Positions 14,897-31,184 of a DNA stretch of 64,000 nt are shown piece after piece. Below the pieces are notes generated by a model that ran no database searches, was not told where the DNA came from, and saw only the letters and a program-made list of their open reading frames with translations. Each line of letters starts with the position of its first letter. The stretch's first letter is position 1. The stretch is from Escarpia spicata (lineage: Eukaryota > Annelida > Polychaeta > Sabellida > Siboglinidae), in assembly GCA_963995525.1 (NCBI GenBank), contig OZ023209.1, positions 7,791,881 to 7,855,880 on the forward strand, written 5' to 3'. The position numbers and the translations under genes were made by a program.

Positions 14897-16096
14897 AAAA
14901 ACAAACAACGACATGCCTTACACACCACAGACTACAACCTACAAACAACGACATGCCTTACACACCACAGACTACAAACTACAAACAACGACATGCCTTA
15001 CACACTACAGACTACAACCTACAAACAACGACATGCCTTACACATCACAGACAACAAACTACAAACAATGACATGCCTTACACGCTACACACTACAAACT
15101 ACAAACAACGACATGCCTTACACACCACAGACTACAAACTACAAACAACGACATGCCTTACACACCACAGACTACAAACTACAAACAACGACATGCCTTA
15201 CACACTACAAACTACAACCTACAAACAACGACAAGCCTTACACACCACAGACTACAAACTACAAACAACGACATGCCTTACACACCACAGACTACAAACT
15301 ACAAACAACGACATGCCTTACACACTACAGACTACAAACTACAAACAATGACATGCCTTACACATCATAGACTACAAACTACAAACAATGACATGCCTTA
15401 CACACTACAGACTACAAACTACAAACAACGACATGCCTTACACACCACAGACTACAACCTACAAACAACGACAAGCCTTACACACCACAGACTACAAACT
15501 ACAAACAACGACATGCCTTACACACCACAGACTACAAACTACAAAAAACGACATGCCTTACACACCACAGACTACAACCTACAAACAACGACAAGCCTTA
15601 CACACCACAGACTACAAACTACAAACAACGACATGCCTTACACACCACAGACTACAAACAACAAACAACGACATGCCTTACACACCACAGACTACAACCT
15701 ACAAACAACGACAAGCCTTACACACCACATACTACAACCTACAAACAACGACATGCCTTACACACCACAGACTACAAACTACAAACAATGACATGCCTTA
15801 CACACCACAGACTACAACCTACAAACAACGACAAGCCTTACACACCACAGACTACAAACTACAAACAACGACATGCCTTACAAACCACAGACTACAAACT
15901 ACAAACAACGACATGCCTTACAAACCACAGACTACAAACTACAAACAACGACATGCCTTACACACCACAGACTACAAACTACAAACAACGACATGCCTTA
16001 CACACTACAGACTACAAACTACAAACAACGACATGCCTTACACATCACAGACTACAAACTACAAACAATGCCATGCCTTACACACTACAGACTACA
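14897..16096 (+). repeat. 30-mer higher-order repeat (1200 bp), copy 1
   Basis: The monomer order recurs at +1200 bp. Diagnostic shared variants are CAGACAACAAACT (15050 and 16250), CACGCTACACACT (15081 and 16281), AAAAAACGACA (15545 and 16745) and ACTACAAACAACAAAC (15651 and 16851). The AATGCC monomer near 16067 lacks the ACGACGACAAGCC partner normally found two monomers later, which places the exchange breakpoint at about 16090. Confidence 0.9.
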
Positions 16097-17296
16097 AAAA
16101 ACAAACAACGACATGCCTTACACACCACAGACTACAACCTACAAACAACGACATGCCTTACACACCACAGACTACAAACTACAAACAACGACATGCCTTA
16201 CACACTACAGACTACAACCTACAAACAACGACATGCCTTACACATCACAGACAACAAACTACAAACAATGACATGCCTTACACGCTACACACTACAAACT
16301 ACAAACAACGACATGCCTTACACACCACAGACTACAAACTACAAACAACGACATGCCTTACACACCACAGACTACAAACTACAAACAACGACATGCCTTA
16401 CACACTACAAACTACAACCTACAAACAACGACAAGCCTTACACACCACAGACTACAAACTACAAACAACGACATGCCTTACACACCACAGACTACAAACT
16501 ACAAACAACGACATGCCTTACACACTACAGACTACAAACTACAAACAATGACATGCCTTACACATCATAGACTACAAACTACAAACAATGACATGCCTTA
16601 CACACTACAGACTACAAACTACAAACAACGACATGCCTTACACACCACAGACTACAACCTACAAACAACGACAAGCCTTACACACCACAGACTACAAACT
16701 ACAAACAACGACATGCCTTACACACCACAGACTACAAACTACAAAAAACGACATGCCTTACACACCACAGACTACAACCTACAAACAACGACAAGCCTTA
16801 CACACCACAGACTACAAACTACAAACAACGACATGCCTTACACACCACAGACTACAAACAACAAACAACGACATGCCTTACACACCACAGACTACAACCT
16901 ACAAACAACGACAAGCCTTACACACCACATACTACAACCTACAAACAACGACATGCCTTACACACCACAGACTACAAACTACAAACAATGACATGCCTTA
17001 CACACCACAGACTACAACCTACAAACAACGACAAGCCTTACACACCACAGACTACAAACTACAAACAACGACATGCCTTACAAACCACAGACTACAAACT
17101 ACAAACAACGACATGCCTTACAAACCACAGACTACAAACTACAAACAACGACATGCCTTACACACCACAGACTACAAACTACAAACAACGACATGCCTTA
17201 CACACTACAGACTACAAACTACAAACAACGACATGCCTTACACATCACAGACTACAAACTACAAACAATGCCATGCCTTACACACTACAGACTACA
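16097..17296 (+). repeat. 30-mer higher-order repeat (1200 bp), copy 2
   Basis: This is the second direct copy of 14897-16096. From about 17297 the order continues as in the 77-mer tail, including the ACGACGACAAGCC monomer missing from the end of copy 1. That is the expected signature of a 1200-bp tandem duplication inserted into an older 2440-bp spacing. Confidence 0.9.
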
Positions 17297-19452
17297 AACT
17301 ACAAACAACGACATGCCTTACACACCACAGACTACAACCTACAAACGACGACAAGCCTTACACACCACAGACTACAAACTACAAACAACGACATGCCTTA
17401 CACACCACAGACTACAACCTACAAACAACGACAAGCCTTACACACCACAGACTACAACCTACAAACAACGACATGCCTTACACACCACAGACTACAACCT
17501 ACAAACAACGACATGCCTTACACACCACAGACTACAAACTACAAACAACGGCATGCCTTACACACTACAGACTACAAACTACAAACAACGACATGCCTTA
17601 CACACCACAGACTACAAACTACAAACAACGACATGCCTTACACATCACAGACTACAAACTACAAACAACGACATGCCTTACACACCACAGACTACAACCT
17701 ACAAACAACGACATGCCTTACACACCACAGACTACAAACTACAAACAACGACAAGCCTTACACATCACAGACTACAAACTACAAACAACGACATGCCTTA
17801 CACACCACAGACTACAACCTACAAACAACGACATGCCTTACACATCACAGACTACAAACTACAAACAACGACAAGCCTTACACACCACAGACTACAAACT
17901 ACAAACAACGACATGCCTTACACATCACAGACTACAAACTACAAACAACGACATGCCTTACACACCACAGACTACAACCTACAAACAACGACATGCCTTA
18001 CACACCACAGACTACAAACTACAAACAACGACATGCCTTACACACTACAGACTACAACCTACAAACAACGACATGCCTTACACATCACAGACTACAAACT
18101 ACAAACAATGACATGCCTTACACACTACAGACTACAAACTACAAACAACGACATGCCTTACAAACCACAGACTACAAACTACAAACAACGACATGCCTTA
18201 CACACCACAGACTACAAACTACAAACAACGACATGCCTTACACACTACAGACTACAACCTACAAACAACGACATGCCTTACACATCATAGACTACAAACT
18301 ACAAACAATGACATGGCTTACACACCACAGACTACAACATACAAACAACGACATGCCTTACACACCACAGACTACAAACTACAAACAACGACATGGCTTA
18401 CACACCACAGTCTACAACCTACAAACAACGACATGCCTTACACATCACAGACTACAAACTACAAACAACGACAAGCCTTACACACCACAGACTACAAACT
18501 ACAAACAACGACATGCCTTACACATCACAGACTACAAAAAACAAACAACGACATGCCTTACACACCACAGACTACAACCTACAAACAACGACATGCCTTA
18601 CACACCACAGACTACAAACTACAAACAACGACATGCCTTACACACTACAGACTACAACCTACAAACAACGACATGCCTTACACATCACAGACAACAAACT
18701 ACAAACAATGACATGCCTTACACGCTACACACTACAAACTACAAACAACGACATGCCTTACACACCACAGACTACAAACTACAAACAACGACATGCCTTA
18801 CACACCACAGACTACAAACTACAAACAACGACATGCCTTACACACTACAAACTACAACCTACAAACAACGACAAGCCTTACACACCACAGACTACAAACT
18901 ACAAACAACGACATGCCTTACACACCACAGACTACAAACTACAAACAACGACATGCCTTACACACTACAGACTACAAACTACAAACAATGACATGCCTTA
19001 CACATCATAGACTACAAACTACAAACAATGACATGCCTTACACACTACAGACTACAAACTACAAACAACGACATGCCTTACACACCACAGACTACAACCT
19101 ACAAACAACGACAAGCCTTACACACCACAGACTACAAACTACAAACAACGACATGCCTTACACACCACAGACTACAAACTACAAAAAACGACATGCCTTA
19201 CACACCACAGACTACAACCTACAAACAACGACAAGCCTTACACACCACAGACTACAAACTACAAACAACGACATGCCTTACACACCACAGACTACAAACA
19301 ACAAACAACGACATGCCTTACACACCACAGACTACAACCTACAAACAACGACAAGCCTTACACACCACATACTACAACCTACAAACAACGACATGCCTTA
19401 CACACCACAGACTACAAACTACAAACAATGACATGCCTTACACACTACAGAC
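17084..19452 (+). repeat. Re-used 77-mer tail (duplicate of about 13444-15812, offset 3640 bp)
   Basis: About 2.37 kb matches 13444-15812 at an offset of 3640 bp (91 monomers = 61 + 30). Markers are CGGCATGCC at 13910 and 17550, ACAACATACA at 14691 and 18331, ACTACAAAAAAC at 14891 and 18531, and CACGCTACACACT at 15081 and 18721. It overlaps the end of the 30-mer copy 2 because the duplications are nested. Confidence 0.85.
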
Positions 19453-20353
19453 TACAAACTACAAACAACGACATGCCTTACACACTACAGACTACAAACT
19501 ACAAACAACGACATGCCTTACACACCACAGACTACAAACTACAAACAACGACATGCCTTACACATCACAGACTACAAACTACAAACAACGACATGCCTTA
19601 CACACCACAGACTACAACCTACAAACAACGACATGCCTTACACACCACAGACTACAACCTACAAACAACGACAAGCCTTACACACCACAGACTACAAACT
19701 ACAAACAACGACATGCCTTACACACTAGAGACTACAAACTACAAACAACGACATGCCTTACACATCACAGACTACAAACTACAAACAATGCCATGCCTTA
19801 CACACTACAGACTACAAACTACAAACAACGACATGCCTTACACACCACAGACTACAACCTACAAACGACGACAAGCCTTACACACCACAGACTACAAACT
19901 ACAAACAACGACATGCCTTACACACCACAGACTACAAACTACAAACAACGACATGCCTTACACACTACAGACTACAAACTACAAACAACGACATGCCTTA
20001 CACACTACAGACTTCAAACTACAAACAACGACATGCCTTACACACCACAGACTACAACCTACAAACAACGACAAGCCTTACACACCACAGACTACAACCT
20101 ACAAACAACGACATGCCTTACACACCACAGACTACAAACTACAAACAACGACATGCCTTACACACTACAGACTACAAACTACAAACAACGACATGCCTTA
20201 CACACTACAGACTACAAACTACAAACAACGACATGCCTTATACACCACAGACGACAAACTACAAACAACGACATGCCTTACACATCACAGACTACAAACT
20301 ACAAACAACGACATGCCTTACACACCACAGACTACAACCTACAAACAACGACA

Positions 20354-20386
20354 TGCCTTACACACCACAGACTACAAACAACGACA
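20354..20386 (+). repeat. 33-bp monomer, family A (copy 1)
   Basis: One ACTACAA heptamer is missing, giving a 33-bp unit. The same event recurs in the homologous positions 25020-25052 and 29079-29111, so it arose once before the long HOR was duplicated. Confidence 0.95.
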
Positions 20387-22546
20387 TGCCTTACACACCA
20401 CAGACTACAACCTACAAACAACGACAAGCCTTACACACCACAGACTACAAACTACAAACAACGACATGCCTTACACACCACAGATTACAAACTACAAACA
20501 ACGACATGCCTTACACACTACAGACTACAACCTACAAACAACGACATGCCTTACACATCACAGACTACAATCTACAAACAATGACATGCCTTACACACTA
20601 CAGACTACAAACTACAAACAACGACATGCCTTACACACCACAGTTTACAACCTACAAACAACGAAAAGCCTTACACATCACAGACTACAAACTACAAACA
20701 ACGACATGCCTTACACACCACAGACTACAAACTACAAACAACGACATGCCTTACACATCACAGACTACAAACTACAAACAACGACAAGCCTAACACACTA
20801 CAGACTACAAACTACAAACAACGACATGCCTTACACACCACAGTCTACAACCTACAAACAACGACAAACCTTACACATCACAGACTACAAACTACAAACA
20901 ACGACATGCCTTACACACCACAGACTACAACCTACAAACAACGACAAGCCTTACACACCACAGACTACAAACTACAAACAACGACATGCCTTACAAACCA
21001 CAGACTACAAACTACAAACAACGACATGCCTTACACACCACAGACTACAAACTACAAACAACGACATGCCTTACACACTACAGACTACAAACTACAAACA
21101 ACGACATGCCTTACACATCACAGACTACAAACTACAAACAATGCCATGCCTTACACACTACAGACTACAAACTACAAACAACGACATGCCTTACACACCA
21201 CAGACTACAACCTACAAACGACGACAAGCCTTACACACCACAGACTACAAACTACAAACAACGACATGCCATACACACCACAGACTACAAACTACAAACA
21301 ACGACATGCCTTACACACCACAGACTACAACCTACAAACAACGACAAGCCTTACACACCACAGACTACAACCTACAAACAACGACATGCCTTACACACCA
21401 CAGACTACAACCTACAAACAACGACATGCCTTACAGACCACAGACTACAAACTACAAACAACGACATGCCTTACACACTACAGACTACAAACTACAAACA
21501 ACGACATGCCTTACACACTACAGACTACAAACTACAAACAACGACATGCCTTACACACCACAGACTACAAACTACAAACAACGACATGCCTTACACATCA
21601 CAGACTACAAACTACAAACAACGACATGCCTTACACACCAGAGACTACAACCTACAAACAACGACATGCCTTACACACCACAGACTACAAACTACAAACA
21701 ACGACATGCCTTACACACCACAGACTACAACCTACAAACAACGACAAGCCTTACACACCACAGACTACAAACTACAAACAACGACATGCCTTACACACCA
21801 CAGATTACAAACTACAAACAACGACATGCCTTACACACTACAGACTACAACCTACAAACAACGACATGCCTTACACATCACAGACTACAAACTACAAACA
21901 ATGACATGCCTTACACACTACAGACTACAAACTACAAACAACGACATGCCTTACACACCACAGTTTACAACCTACAAACAACGACAAGCCTTACACATCA
22001 CAGACTACAAACTACAAACAACGACATGCCTTACACACCACAGACTACAAACTACAAACAACGACATGCCTTACACATCACAGACTACAAACTACAAACT
22101 ACGACAAGCCTTACACACTACAGACTACAAACTACAAACAACGACATGCCTTACACACTACAGACTACAAACTACAAACAACGACATGCCTTACACATCA
22201 CAGACTACAAACTACAAACAATGCCATGCCTTACACACTACAGACTACAAACTACAAACAACGACATGCCTTACACACCACAGACTACAACCTACAAACG
22301 ACGACAAGCCTTACACACCACAGACTACAAACTACAAACAACGACATGCCTTACACACCACAGACTACAAACTACAAACAACGACATGCCTTACACACCA
22401 CAGACTACAACCTACAAACAACGACAAGCCTTACACACCACATACTACAACCTACAAACAACGACATACCTTACACACCACAGACTACAAACTACAAACA
22501 ACGACATGCCTTACACACTACAGACTACAAACTACAAACAACGACA

Positions 22547-22579
22547 TGCCTTACACACTACAGACTACAAACAACGACA
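22547..22579 (+). repeat. 33-bp monomer, family B (copy 1)
   Basis: A heptamer deletion gives a 33-bp unit. Homologous copies are at 27213-27245, 31152-31184 and 35178-35210. Presence in all four long-HOR copies makes it older than the whole expansion. Confidence 0.95.
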
Positions 22580-25019
22580 TGCCTTACACACCACAGACTA
22601 CAAACTACAAACAACGACATGCCTTACACATCACAGACTACAAACTACAAACAACGACATGCCTTACACACCAAAGACTACAACCTACAAACAACGACAT
22701 GCCTTACACACCACAGACTACAAACTACAAACAACGACATGCCTTTCACACCACAGACTACAACCTACAAACAACGACAAGCCTTACACACCACAGACTA
22801 CAAACTACAAACAACGACATGCCTTACACACCACAGAATACAAACTACAAACAACGACATGCCTTACACACTACAGACTACAACCTACAAACAACGACAT
22901 GCCTTACACATCACAGACTACAAACTACAAACAATGACATGCCTTACACACTACAGACTACAAACTACAAACAACGACATGACTTACACACCACAGTTTA
23001 CAACCTACAAACAACGACAAGCCTTACACATCACAGACTACAAACTACAAACAACGACATGCCTTACACACCACAGACTACAAACTACAAACAACGACAT
23101 GCCTTACACATCACAGACTACAAACTACAAACAACGACAAGCCTTACACACTACAGACTACAAACTACAAACAACGACATGCCTTACACACCACAGTCTA
23201 CAAACTACAAACAACGACAAGCCTTACACATCACAGACTACAAACTACAAACAACGACATGCCTTACACACCACAGACTACAACCTACAAACAACGACAA
23301 GCCTTACACACCACAGACTACAAACTACAAACAACGACATGCCTTACAAACCACAGACTACAAACTACAAACAACGACATGCCTTACACACCACAGACTA
23401 CAAACTACAAACAACGACATGCCTTACACACTACAGACTACAAACTACAAACAACGACATGCCTTACACATCACAGACTACAAACTACAAACAATGCCAT
23501 GCCTTACACACTACAGACTACAAACTACAAACAACGACATGCCTTACACACCACAGACTACAACCTACAAACGACGACAAGCCTTACACACCACAGACTA
23601 CAAACTACAAACAACGACATGCCTTACACACCACAGAGTACAACCTACAAACAACGACAAGCCTTACACACCACAGACTACAACCTACAAACAACGACAT
23701 GCCTTACACACCACAGACTACAACCTACAAACAACGACATGCCTTACACACCACAGACTACAAACTACAAACAACGACATGCCTTACACACTACAGACTA
23801 CAAACTACAAACAACGACATGCCTTACACACCACAGACTACAAACTACAAACAACGACATGCCTTACACATCACAGACTACAAACTACAAACAACGACAT
23901 GCCTTACACACCACAGACTACAACCTACAAACAACGACATGCCTTACACACCACAGACTACAAACTACAAACAACGACAAGCCTTACACATCACAGACTA
24001 CAAACTACAAACAACGACATGCCTTACACACCACAGACTACAACCTACAAACAACGACATGCCTTACACATCACAGACTACAAACTACAAACAACGACAA
24101 GCCTTACACACCACAGACTACAAACTACAAACAACGACATGCCTTACACATCACAGACTACAAACTACAAACAACGACATGCCTTACACACCACAGACTA
24201 CAAACTACAAACAACGACATGCCTTACACATCACAGACTACAAACTACAAACAACGACATGCCTTACACACCACAGACTACAACCTACAAACAACGACAT
24301 GCCTTACACACCACAGACTACAACCTACAAACAACGACAAGCCTTACACACCACAGACTACAAACTACAAACAACGACATGCCTTACACACTAGAGACTA
24401 CAAACTACAAACAACGACATGCCTTACACATCACAGACTACAAACTACAAACAATGCCATGCCTTACACACTACAGACTACAAACTACAAACAACGACAT
24501 GCCTTACACACCACAGACTACAACCTACAAACGACGACAAGCCTTACACACCACAGACTACAAACTACAAACAACGACATGCCTTACACACCACAGACTA
24601 CAAACTACAAACAACGACATGCCTTACACACTACAGACTACAAACTACAAACAACGACATGCCTTACACACTACAGACTTCAAACTACAAACAACGACAT
24701 GCCTTACACACCACAGACTACAACCTACAAACAACGACAAGCCTTACACACCACAGACTACAACCTACAAACAACGACATGCCTTACACACCACAGACTA
24801 CAAACTACAAACAACGACATGCCTTACACACTACAGACTACAAACTACAAACAACGACATGCCTTACACACTACAGACTACAAACTACAAACAACGACAT
24901 GCCTTATACACCACAGACGACAAACTACAAACAACGACATGCCTTACACATCACAGACTACAAACTACAAACAACGACATGCCTTACACACCACAGACTA
25001 CAACCTACAAACAACGACA

Positions 25020-25052
25020 TGCCTTACACACCACAGACTACAAACAACGACA
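25020..25052 (+). repeat. 33-bp monomer, family A (copy 2)
   Basis: This is the homologue of the 20354-20386 heptamer deletion, inherited through duplication of the long HOR. Confidence 0.95.
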
Positions 25053-27212
25053 TGCCTTACACACCACAGACTACAACCTACAAACAACGACAAGCCTTAC
25101 ACACCACAGACTACAAACTACAAACAACGACATGCCTTACACACCACAGATTACAAACTACAAACAACGACATGCCTTACACACTACAGACTACAACCTA
25201 CAAACAACGACATGCCTTACACATCACAGACTACAATCTACAAACAATGACATGCCTTACACACTACAGACTACAAACTACAAACAACGACATGCCTTAC
25301 ACACCACAGTTTACAACCTACAAACAACGACAAGCCTTACACATCACAGACTACAAACTACAAACAACGACATGCCTTACACACCACAGACTACAAACTA
25401 CAAACAACGACATGCCTTACACATCACAGACTACAAACTACAAACAACGACAAGCCTAACACACTACAGACTACAAACTACAAACAACGACATGCCTTAC
25501 ACACCACAGTCTACAACCTACAAACAACGACAAACCTTACACATCACAGACTACAAACTACAAACAACGACATGCCTTACACACCACAGACTACAACCTA
25601 CAAACAACGACAAGCCTTACACACCACAGACTACAAACTACAAACAACGACATGCCTTACAAACCACAGACTACAAACTACAAACAACGACATGCCTTAC
25701 ACACCACAGACTACAAACTACAAACAACGACATGCCTTACACACTACAGACTACAAACTACAAACAACGACATGCCTTACACATCACAGACTACAAACTA
25801 CAAACAATGCCATGCCTTACACACTACAGACTACAAACTACAAACAACGACATGCCTTACACACCACAGACTACAACCTACAAACGACGACAAGCCTTAC
25901 ACACCACAGACTACAAACTACAAACAACGACATGCCATACACACCACAGACTACAAACTACAAACAACGACATGCCTTACACACCACAGACTACAACCTA
26001 CAAACAACGACAAGCCTTACACACCACAGACTACAACCTACAAACAACGACATGCCTTACACACCACAGACTACAACCTACAAACAACGACATGCCTTAC
26101 AGACCACAGACTACAAACTACAAACAACGACATGCCTTACACACTACAGACTACAAACTACAAACAACGACATGCCTTACACACTACAGACTACAAACTA
26201 CAAACAACGACATGCCTTACACACCACAGACTACAAACTACAAACAACGACATGCCTTACACATCACAGACTACAAACTACAAACAACGACATGCCTTAC
26301 ACACCAGAGACTACAACCTACAAACAACGACATGCCTTACACACCACAGACTACAAACTACAAACAACGACATGCCTTACACACCACAGACTACAACCTA
26401 CAAACAACGACAAGCCTTACACACCACAGACTACAAACTACAAACAACGACATGCCTTACACACCACAGATTACAAACTACAAACAACGACATGCCTTAC
26501 ACACTACAGACTACAACCTACAAACAACGACATGCCTTACACATCACAGACTACAAACTACAAACAATGACATGCCTTACACACTACAGACTACAAACTA
26601 CAAACAACGACATGCCTTACACACCACAGTTTACAACCTACAAACAACGACAAGCCTTACACATCACAGACTACAAACTACAAACAACGACATGCCTTAC
26701 ACACCACAGACTACAAACTACAAACAACGACATGCCTTACACATCACAGACTACAAACTACAAACAACGACAAGCCTTACACACTACAGACTACAAACTA
26801 CAAACAACGACATGCCTTACACACTACAGACTACAAACTACAAACAACGACATGCCTTACACATCACAGACTACAAACTACAAACAATGCCATGCCTTAC
26901 ACACTACAGACTACAAACTACAAACAACGACATGCCTTACACACCACAGACTACAACCTACAAACGACGACAAGCCTTACACACCACAGACTACAAACTA
27001 CAAACAACGACATGCCTTACACACCACAGACTACAAACTACAAACAACGACATGCCTTACACACCACAGACTACAACCTACAAACAACGACAAGCCTTAC
27101 ACACCACATACTACAACCTACAAACAACGACATACCTTACACACCACAGACTACAAACTACAAACAACGACATGCCTTACACACTACAGACTACAAACTA
27201 CAAACAACGACA

Positions 27213-27245
27213 TGCCTTACACACTACAGACTACAAACAACGACA
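27213..27245 (+). repeat. 33-bp monomer, family B (copy 2)
   Basis: This is the homologue of 22547-22579 at an offset of 4666 bp. Confidence 0.95.
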
Positions 27246-27765
27246 TGCCTTACACACCACAGACTACAAACTACAAACAACGACATGCCTTACACATCAC
27301 AGACTACAAACTACAAACAACGACATGCCTTACACACCAAAGACTACAACCTACAAACAACGACATGCCTTACACACCACAGACTACAAACTACAAACAA
27401 CGACATGCCTTTCACACCACAGACTACAACCTACAAACAACGACAAGCCTTACACACCACAGACTACAAACTACAAACAACGACATGCCTTACACACCAC
27501 AGAATACAAACTACAAACAACGACATGCCTTACACACTACAGACTACAACCTACAAACAACGACATGCCTTACACATCACAGACTACAAACTACAAACAA
27601 TGACATGCCTTACACACTACAGACTACAAACTACAAACAACGACATGACTTACACACCACAGTTTACAACCTACAAACAACGACAAGCCTTACACATCAC
27701 AGACTACAAACTACAAACAACGACATGCCTTACACACCACAGACTACAAACTACAAACAACGACA

Positions 27766-27798
27766 TGCCTTACACATCACAGACTACAAACAACGACA
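27766..27798 (+). repeat. 33-bp monomer, family C (first occurrence)
   Basis: A heptamer deletion in an ATCACAG monomer. The equivalent monomer of copy 1 (near 23100) is full length. Copies at 31705-31737 and 35731-35763 share the deletion, so it arose after copy 1 separated from the others. Confidence 0.95.
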
Positions 27799-29078
27799 AG
27801 CCTTACACACTACAGACTACAAACTACAAACAACGACATGCCTTACACACCACAGTCTACAAACTACAAACAACGACAAGCCTTACACATCACAGACTAC
27901 AAACTACAAACAACGACATGCCTTACACACCACAGACTACAACCTACAAACAACGACAAGCCTTACACACCACAGACTACAACCTACAAACAACGACATG
28001 CCTTACACACCACAGACTACAAACTACAAACAACGACAAGCCTTACACATCACAGACTACAAACTACAAACAACGACATGCCTTACACACCACAGACTAC
28101 AACCTACAAACAACGACATGCCTTACACATCACAGACTACAAACTACAAACAACGACAAGCCTTACACACCACAGACTACAAACTACAAACAACGACATG
28201 CCTTACACATCACAGACTACAAACTACAAACAACGACATGCCTTACACACCACAGACTACAAACTACAAACAACGACATGCCTTACACATCACAGACTAC
28301 AAACTACAAACAACGACATGCCTTACACACCACAGACTACAACCTACAAACAACGACATGCCTTACACACCACAGACTACAACCTACAAACAACGACAAG
28401 CCTTACACACCACAGACTACAAACTACAAACAACGACATGCCTTACACACTAGAGACTACAAACTACAAACAACGACATGCCTTACACATCACAGACTAC
28501 AAACTACAAACAATGCCATGCCTTACACACTACAGACTACAAACTACAAACAACGACATGCCTTACACACCACAGACTACAACCTACAAACGACGACAAG
28601 CCTTACACACCACAGACTACAAACTACAAACAACGACATGCCTTACACACCACAGACTACAAACTACAAACAACGACATGCCTTACACACTACAGACTAC
28701 AAACTACAAACAACGACATGCCTTACACACTACAGACTTCAAACTACAAACAACGACATGCCTTACACACCACAGACTACAACCTACAAACAACGACAAG
28801 CCTTACACACCACAGACTACAACCTACAAACAACGACATGCCTTACACACCACAGACTACAAACTACAAACAACGACATGCCTTACACACTACAGACTAC
28901 AAACTACAAACAACGACATGCCTTACACACTACAGACTACAAACTACAAACAACGACATGCCTTATACACCACAGACGACAAACTACAAACAACGACATG
29001 CCTTACACATCACAGACTACAAACTACAAACAACGACATGCCTTACACACCACAGACTACAACCTACAAACAACGACA

Positions 29079-29111
29079 TGCCTTACACACCACAGACTAC
29101 AAACAACGACA
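29079..29111 (+). repeat. 33-bp monomer, family A (copy 3)
   Basis: This is the third homologue of the 20354-20386 heptamer deletion. Confidence 0.95.
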
Positions 29112-31151
29112 TGCCTTACACACCACAGACTACAACCTACAAACAACGACAAGCCTTACACACCACAGACTACAAACTACAAACAACGACATGCCTTACA
29201 CACCACAGATTACAAACTACAAACAACGACATGCCTTACACACTACAGACTACAACCTACAAACAACGACATGCCTTACACATCACAGACTACAATCTAC
29301 AAACAATGACATGCCTTACACACTACAGACTACAAACTACAAACAACGACATGCCTTACACACCACAGTTTACAACCTACAAACAACGACAAGCCTTACA
29401 CATCACAGACTACAAACTACAAACAACGACATGCCTTACACACCACAGACTACAAACTACAAACAACGACATGCCTTACACATCACAGACTACAAACTAC
29501 AAACAACGACAAGCCTAACACACTACAGACTACAAACTACAAACAACGACATGCCTTACACACCACAGTCTACAACCTACAAACAACGACAAACCTTACA
29601 CATCACAGACTACAAACTACAAACAACGACATGCCTTACACACCACAGACTACAACCTACAAACAACGACAAGCCTTACACACCACAGACTACAAACTAC
29701 AAACAACGACATGCCTTACAAACCACAGACTACAAACTACAAACAACGACATGCCTTACACACCACAGACTACAAACTACAAACAACGACATGCCTTACA
29801 CACTACAGACTACAAACTACAAACAACGACATGCCTTACACATCACAGACTACAAACTACAAACAATGCCATGCCTTACACACTACAGACTACAAACTAC
29901 AAACAACGACATGCCTTACACACCACAGACTACAACCTACAAACGACGACAAGCCTTACACACCACAGACTACAAACTACAAACAACGACATGCCATACA
30001 CACCACAGACTACAAACTACAAACAACGACATGCCTTACACACCACAGACTACAACCTACAAACAACGACAAGCCTTACACACCACAGACTACAACCTAC
30101 AAACAACGACATGCCTTACACACCACAGACTACAACCTACAAACAACGACATGCCTTACAGACCACAGACTACAAACTACAAACAACGACATGCCTTACA
30201 CACTACAGACTACAAACTACAAACAACGACATGCCTTACACACTACAGACTACAAACTACAAACAACGACATGCCTTACACACCACAGACTACAAACTAC
30301 AAACAACGACATGCCTTACACATCACAGACTACAAACTACAAACAACGACATGCCTTACACACCAGAGACTACAACCTACAAACAACGACATGCCTTACA
30401 CACCACAGACTACAAACTACAAACAACGACATGCCTTACACACCACAGACTACAACCTACAAACAACGACATGCCTTACACATCACAGACTACAAACTAC
30501 AAACAATGACATGCCTTACACACTACAGACTACAAACTACAAACAACGACATGCCTTACACACCACAGTTTACAACCTACAAACAACGACAAGCCTTACA
30601 CATCACAGACTACAAACTACAAACAACGACATGCCTTACACACCACAGACTACAAACTACAAACAACGACATGCCTTACACATCACAGACTACAAACTAC
30701 AAACAACGACAAGCCTTACACACTACAGACTACAAACTACAAACAACGACATGCCTTACACACTACAGACTACAAACTACAAACAACGACATGCCTTACA
30801 CATCACAGACTACAAACTACAAACAATGCCATGCCTTACACACTACAGACTACAAACTACAAACAACGACATGCCTTACACACCACAGACTACAACCTAC
30901 AAACGACGACAAGCCTTACACACCACAGACTACAAACTACAAACAACGACATGCCTTACACACCACAGACTACAAACTACAAACAACGACATGCCTTACA
31001 CACCACAGACTACAACCTACAAACAACGACAAGCCTTACACACCACATACTACAACCTACAAACAACGACATACCTTACACACCACAGACTACAAACTAC
31101 AAACAACGACATGCCTTACACACTACAGACTACAAACTACAAACAACGACA

Positions 31152-31184
31152 TGCCTTACACACTACAGACTACAAACAACGACA
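31152..31184 (+). repeat. 33-bp monomer, family B (copy 3)
   Basis: This is the third homologue of the 22547-22579 heptamer deletion. Confidence 0.95.

Larger units (their letters stand above)
19487..24152 (+). repeat. Long HOR (about 117-mer, 4666 bp), copy 1
   Basis: This is the first of three long consecutive copies. Markers are ACTTCAAACT (20011, 24679, 28737), CAGACGACAAACT (20251, 24915, 28975), two 33-bp monomers (20354, 22547) and GCCTTTCAC (22743). The offset to copy 2 is 4666 bp, which is not a multiple of 40 because of the two 7-bp deletions inside. Differences from copy 2 that I could see are GAAAAGCC at about 20665, an A-to-T change at about 22100, no 7-bp deletion near 23115, and a 600-bp segment (about 23324-23923) absent from copy 2. 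Confidence 0.88.
24153..28211 (+). repeat. Long HOR, copy 2 (4059 bp)
   Basis: This is the second long copy. Relative to copy 1 it lacks 607 bp: one extra heptamer deletion (27766-27798) and a 600-bp (15-monomer) block that would follow about 27983. The arithmetic closes, because 4666 - 607 = 4059, the offset from this copy to copy 3. The rest matches copy 1 apart from the two base differences listed there. Confidence 0.88.
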
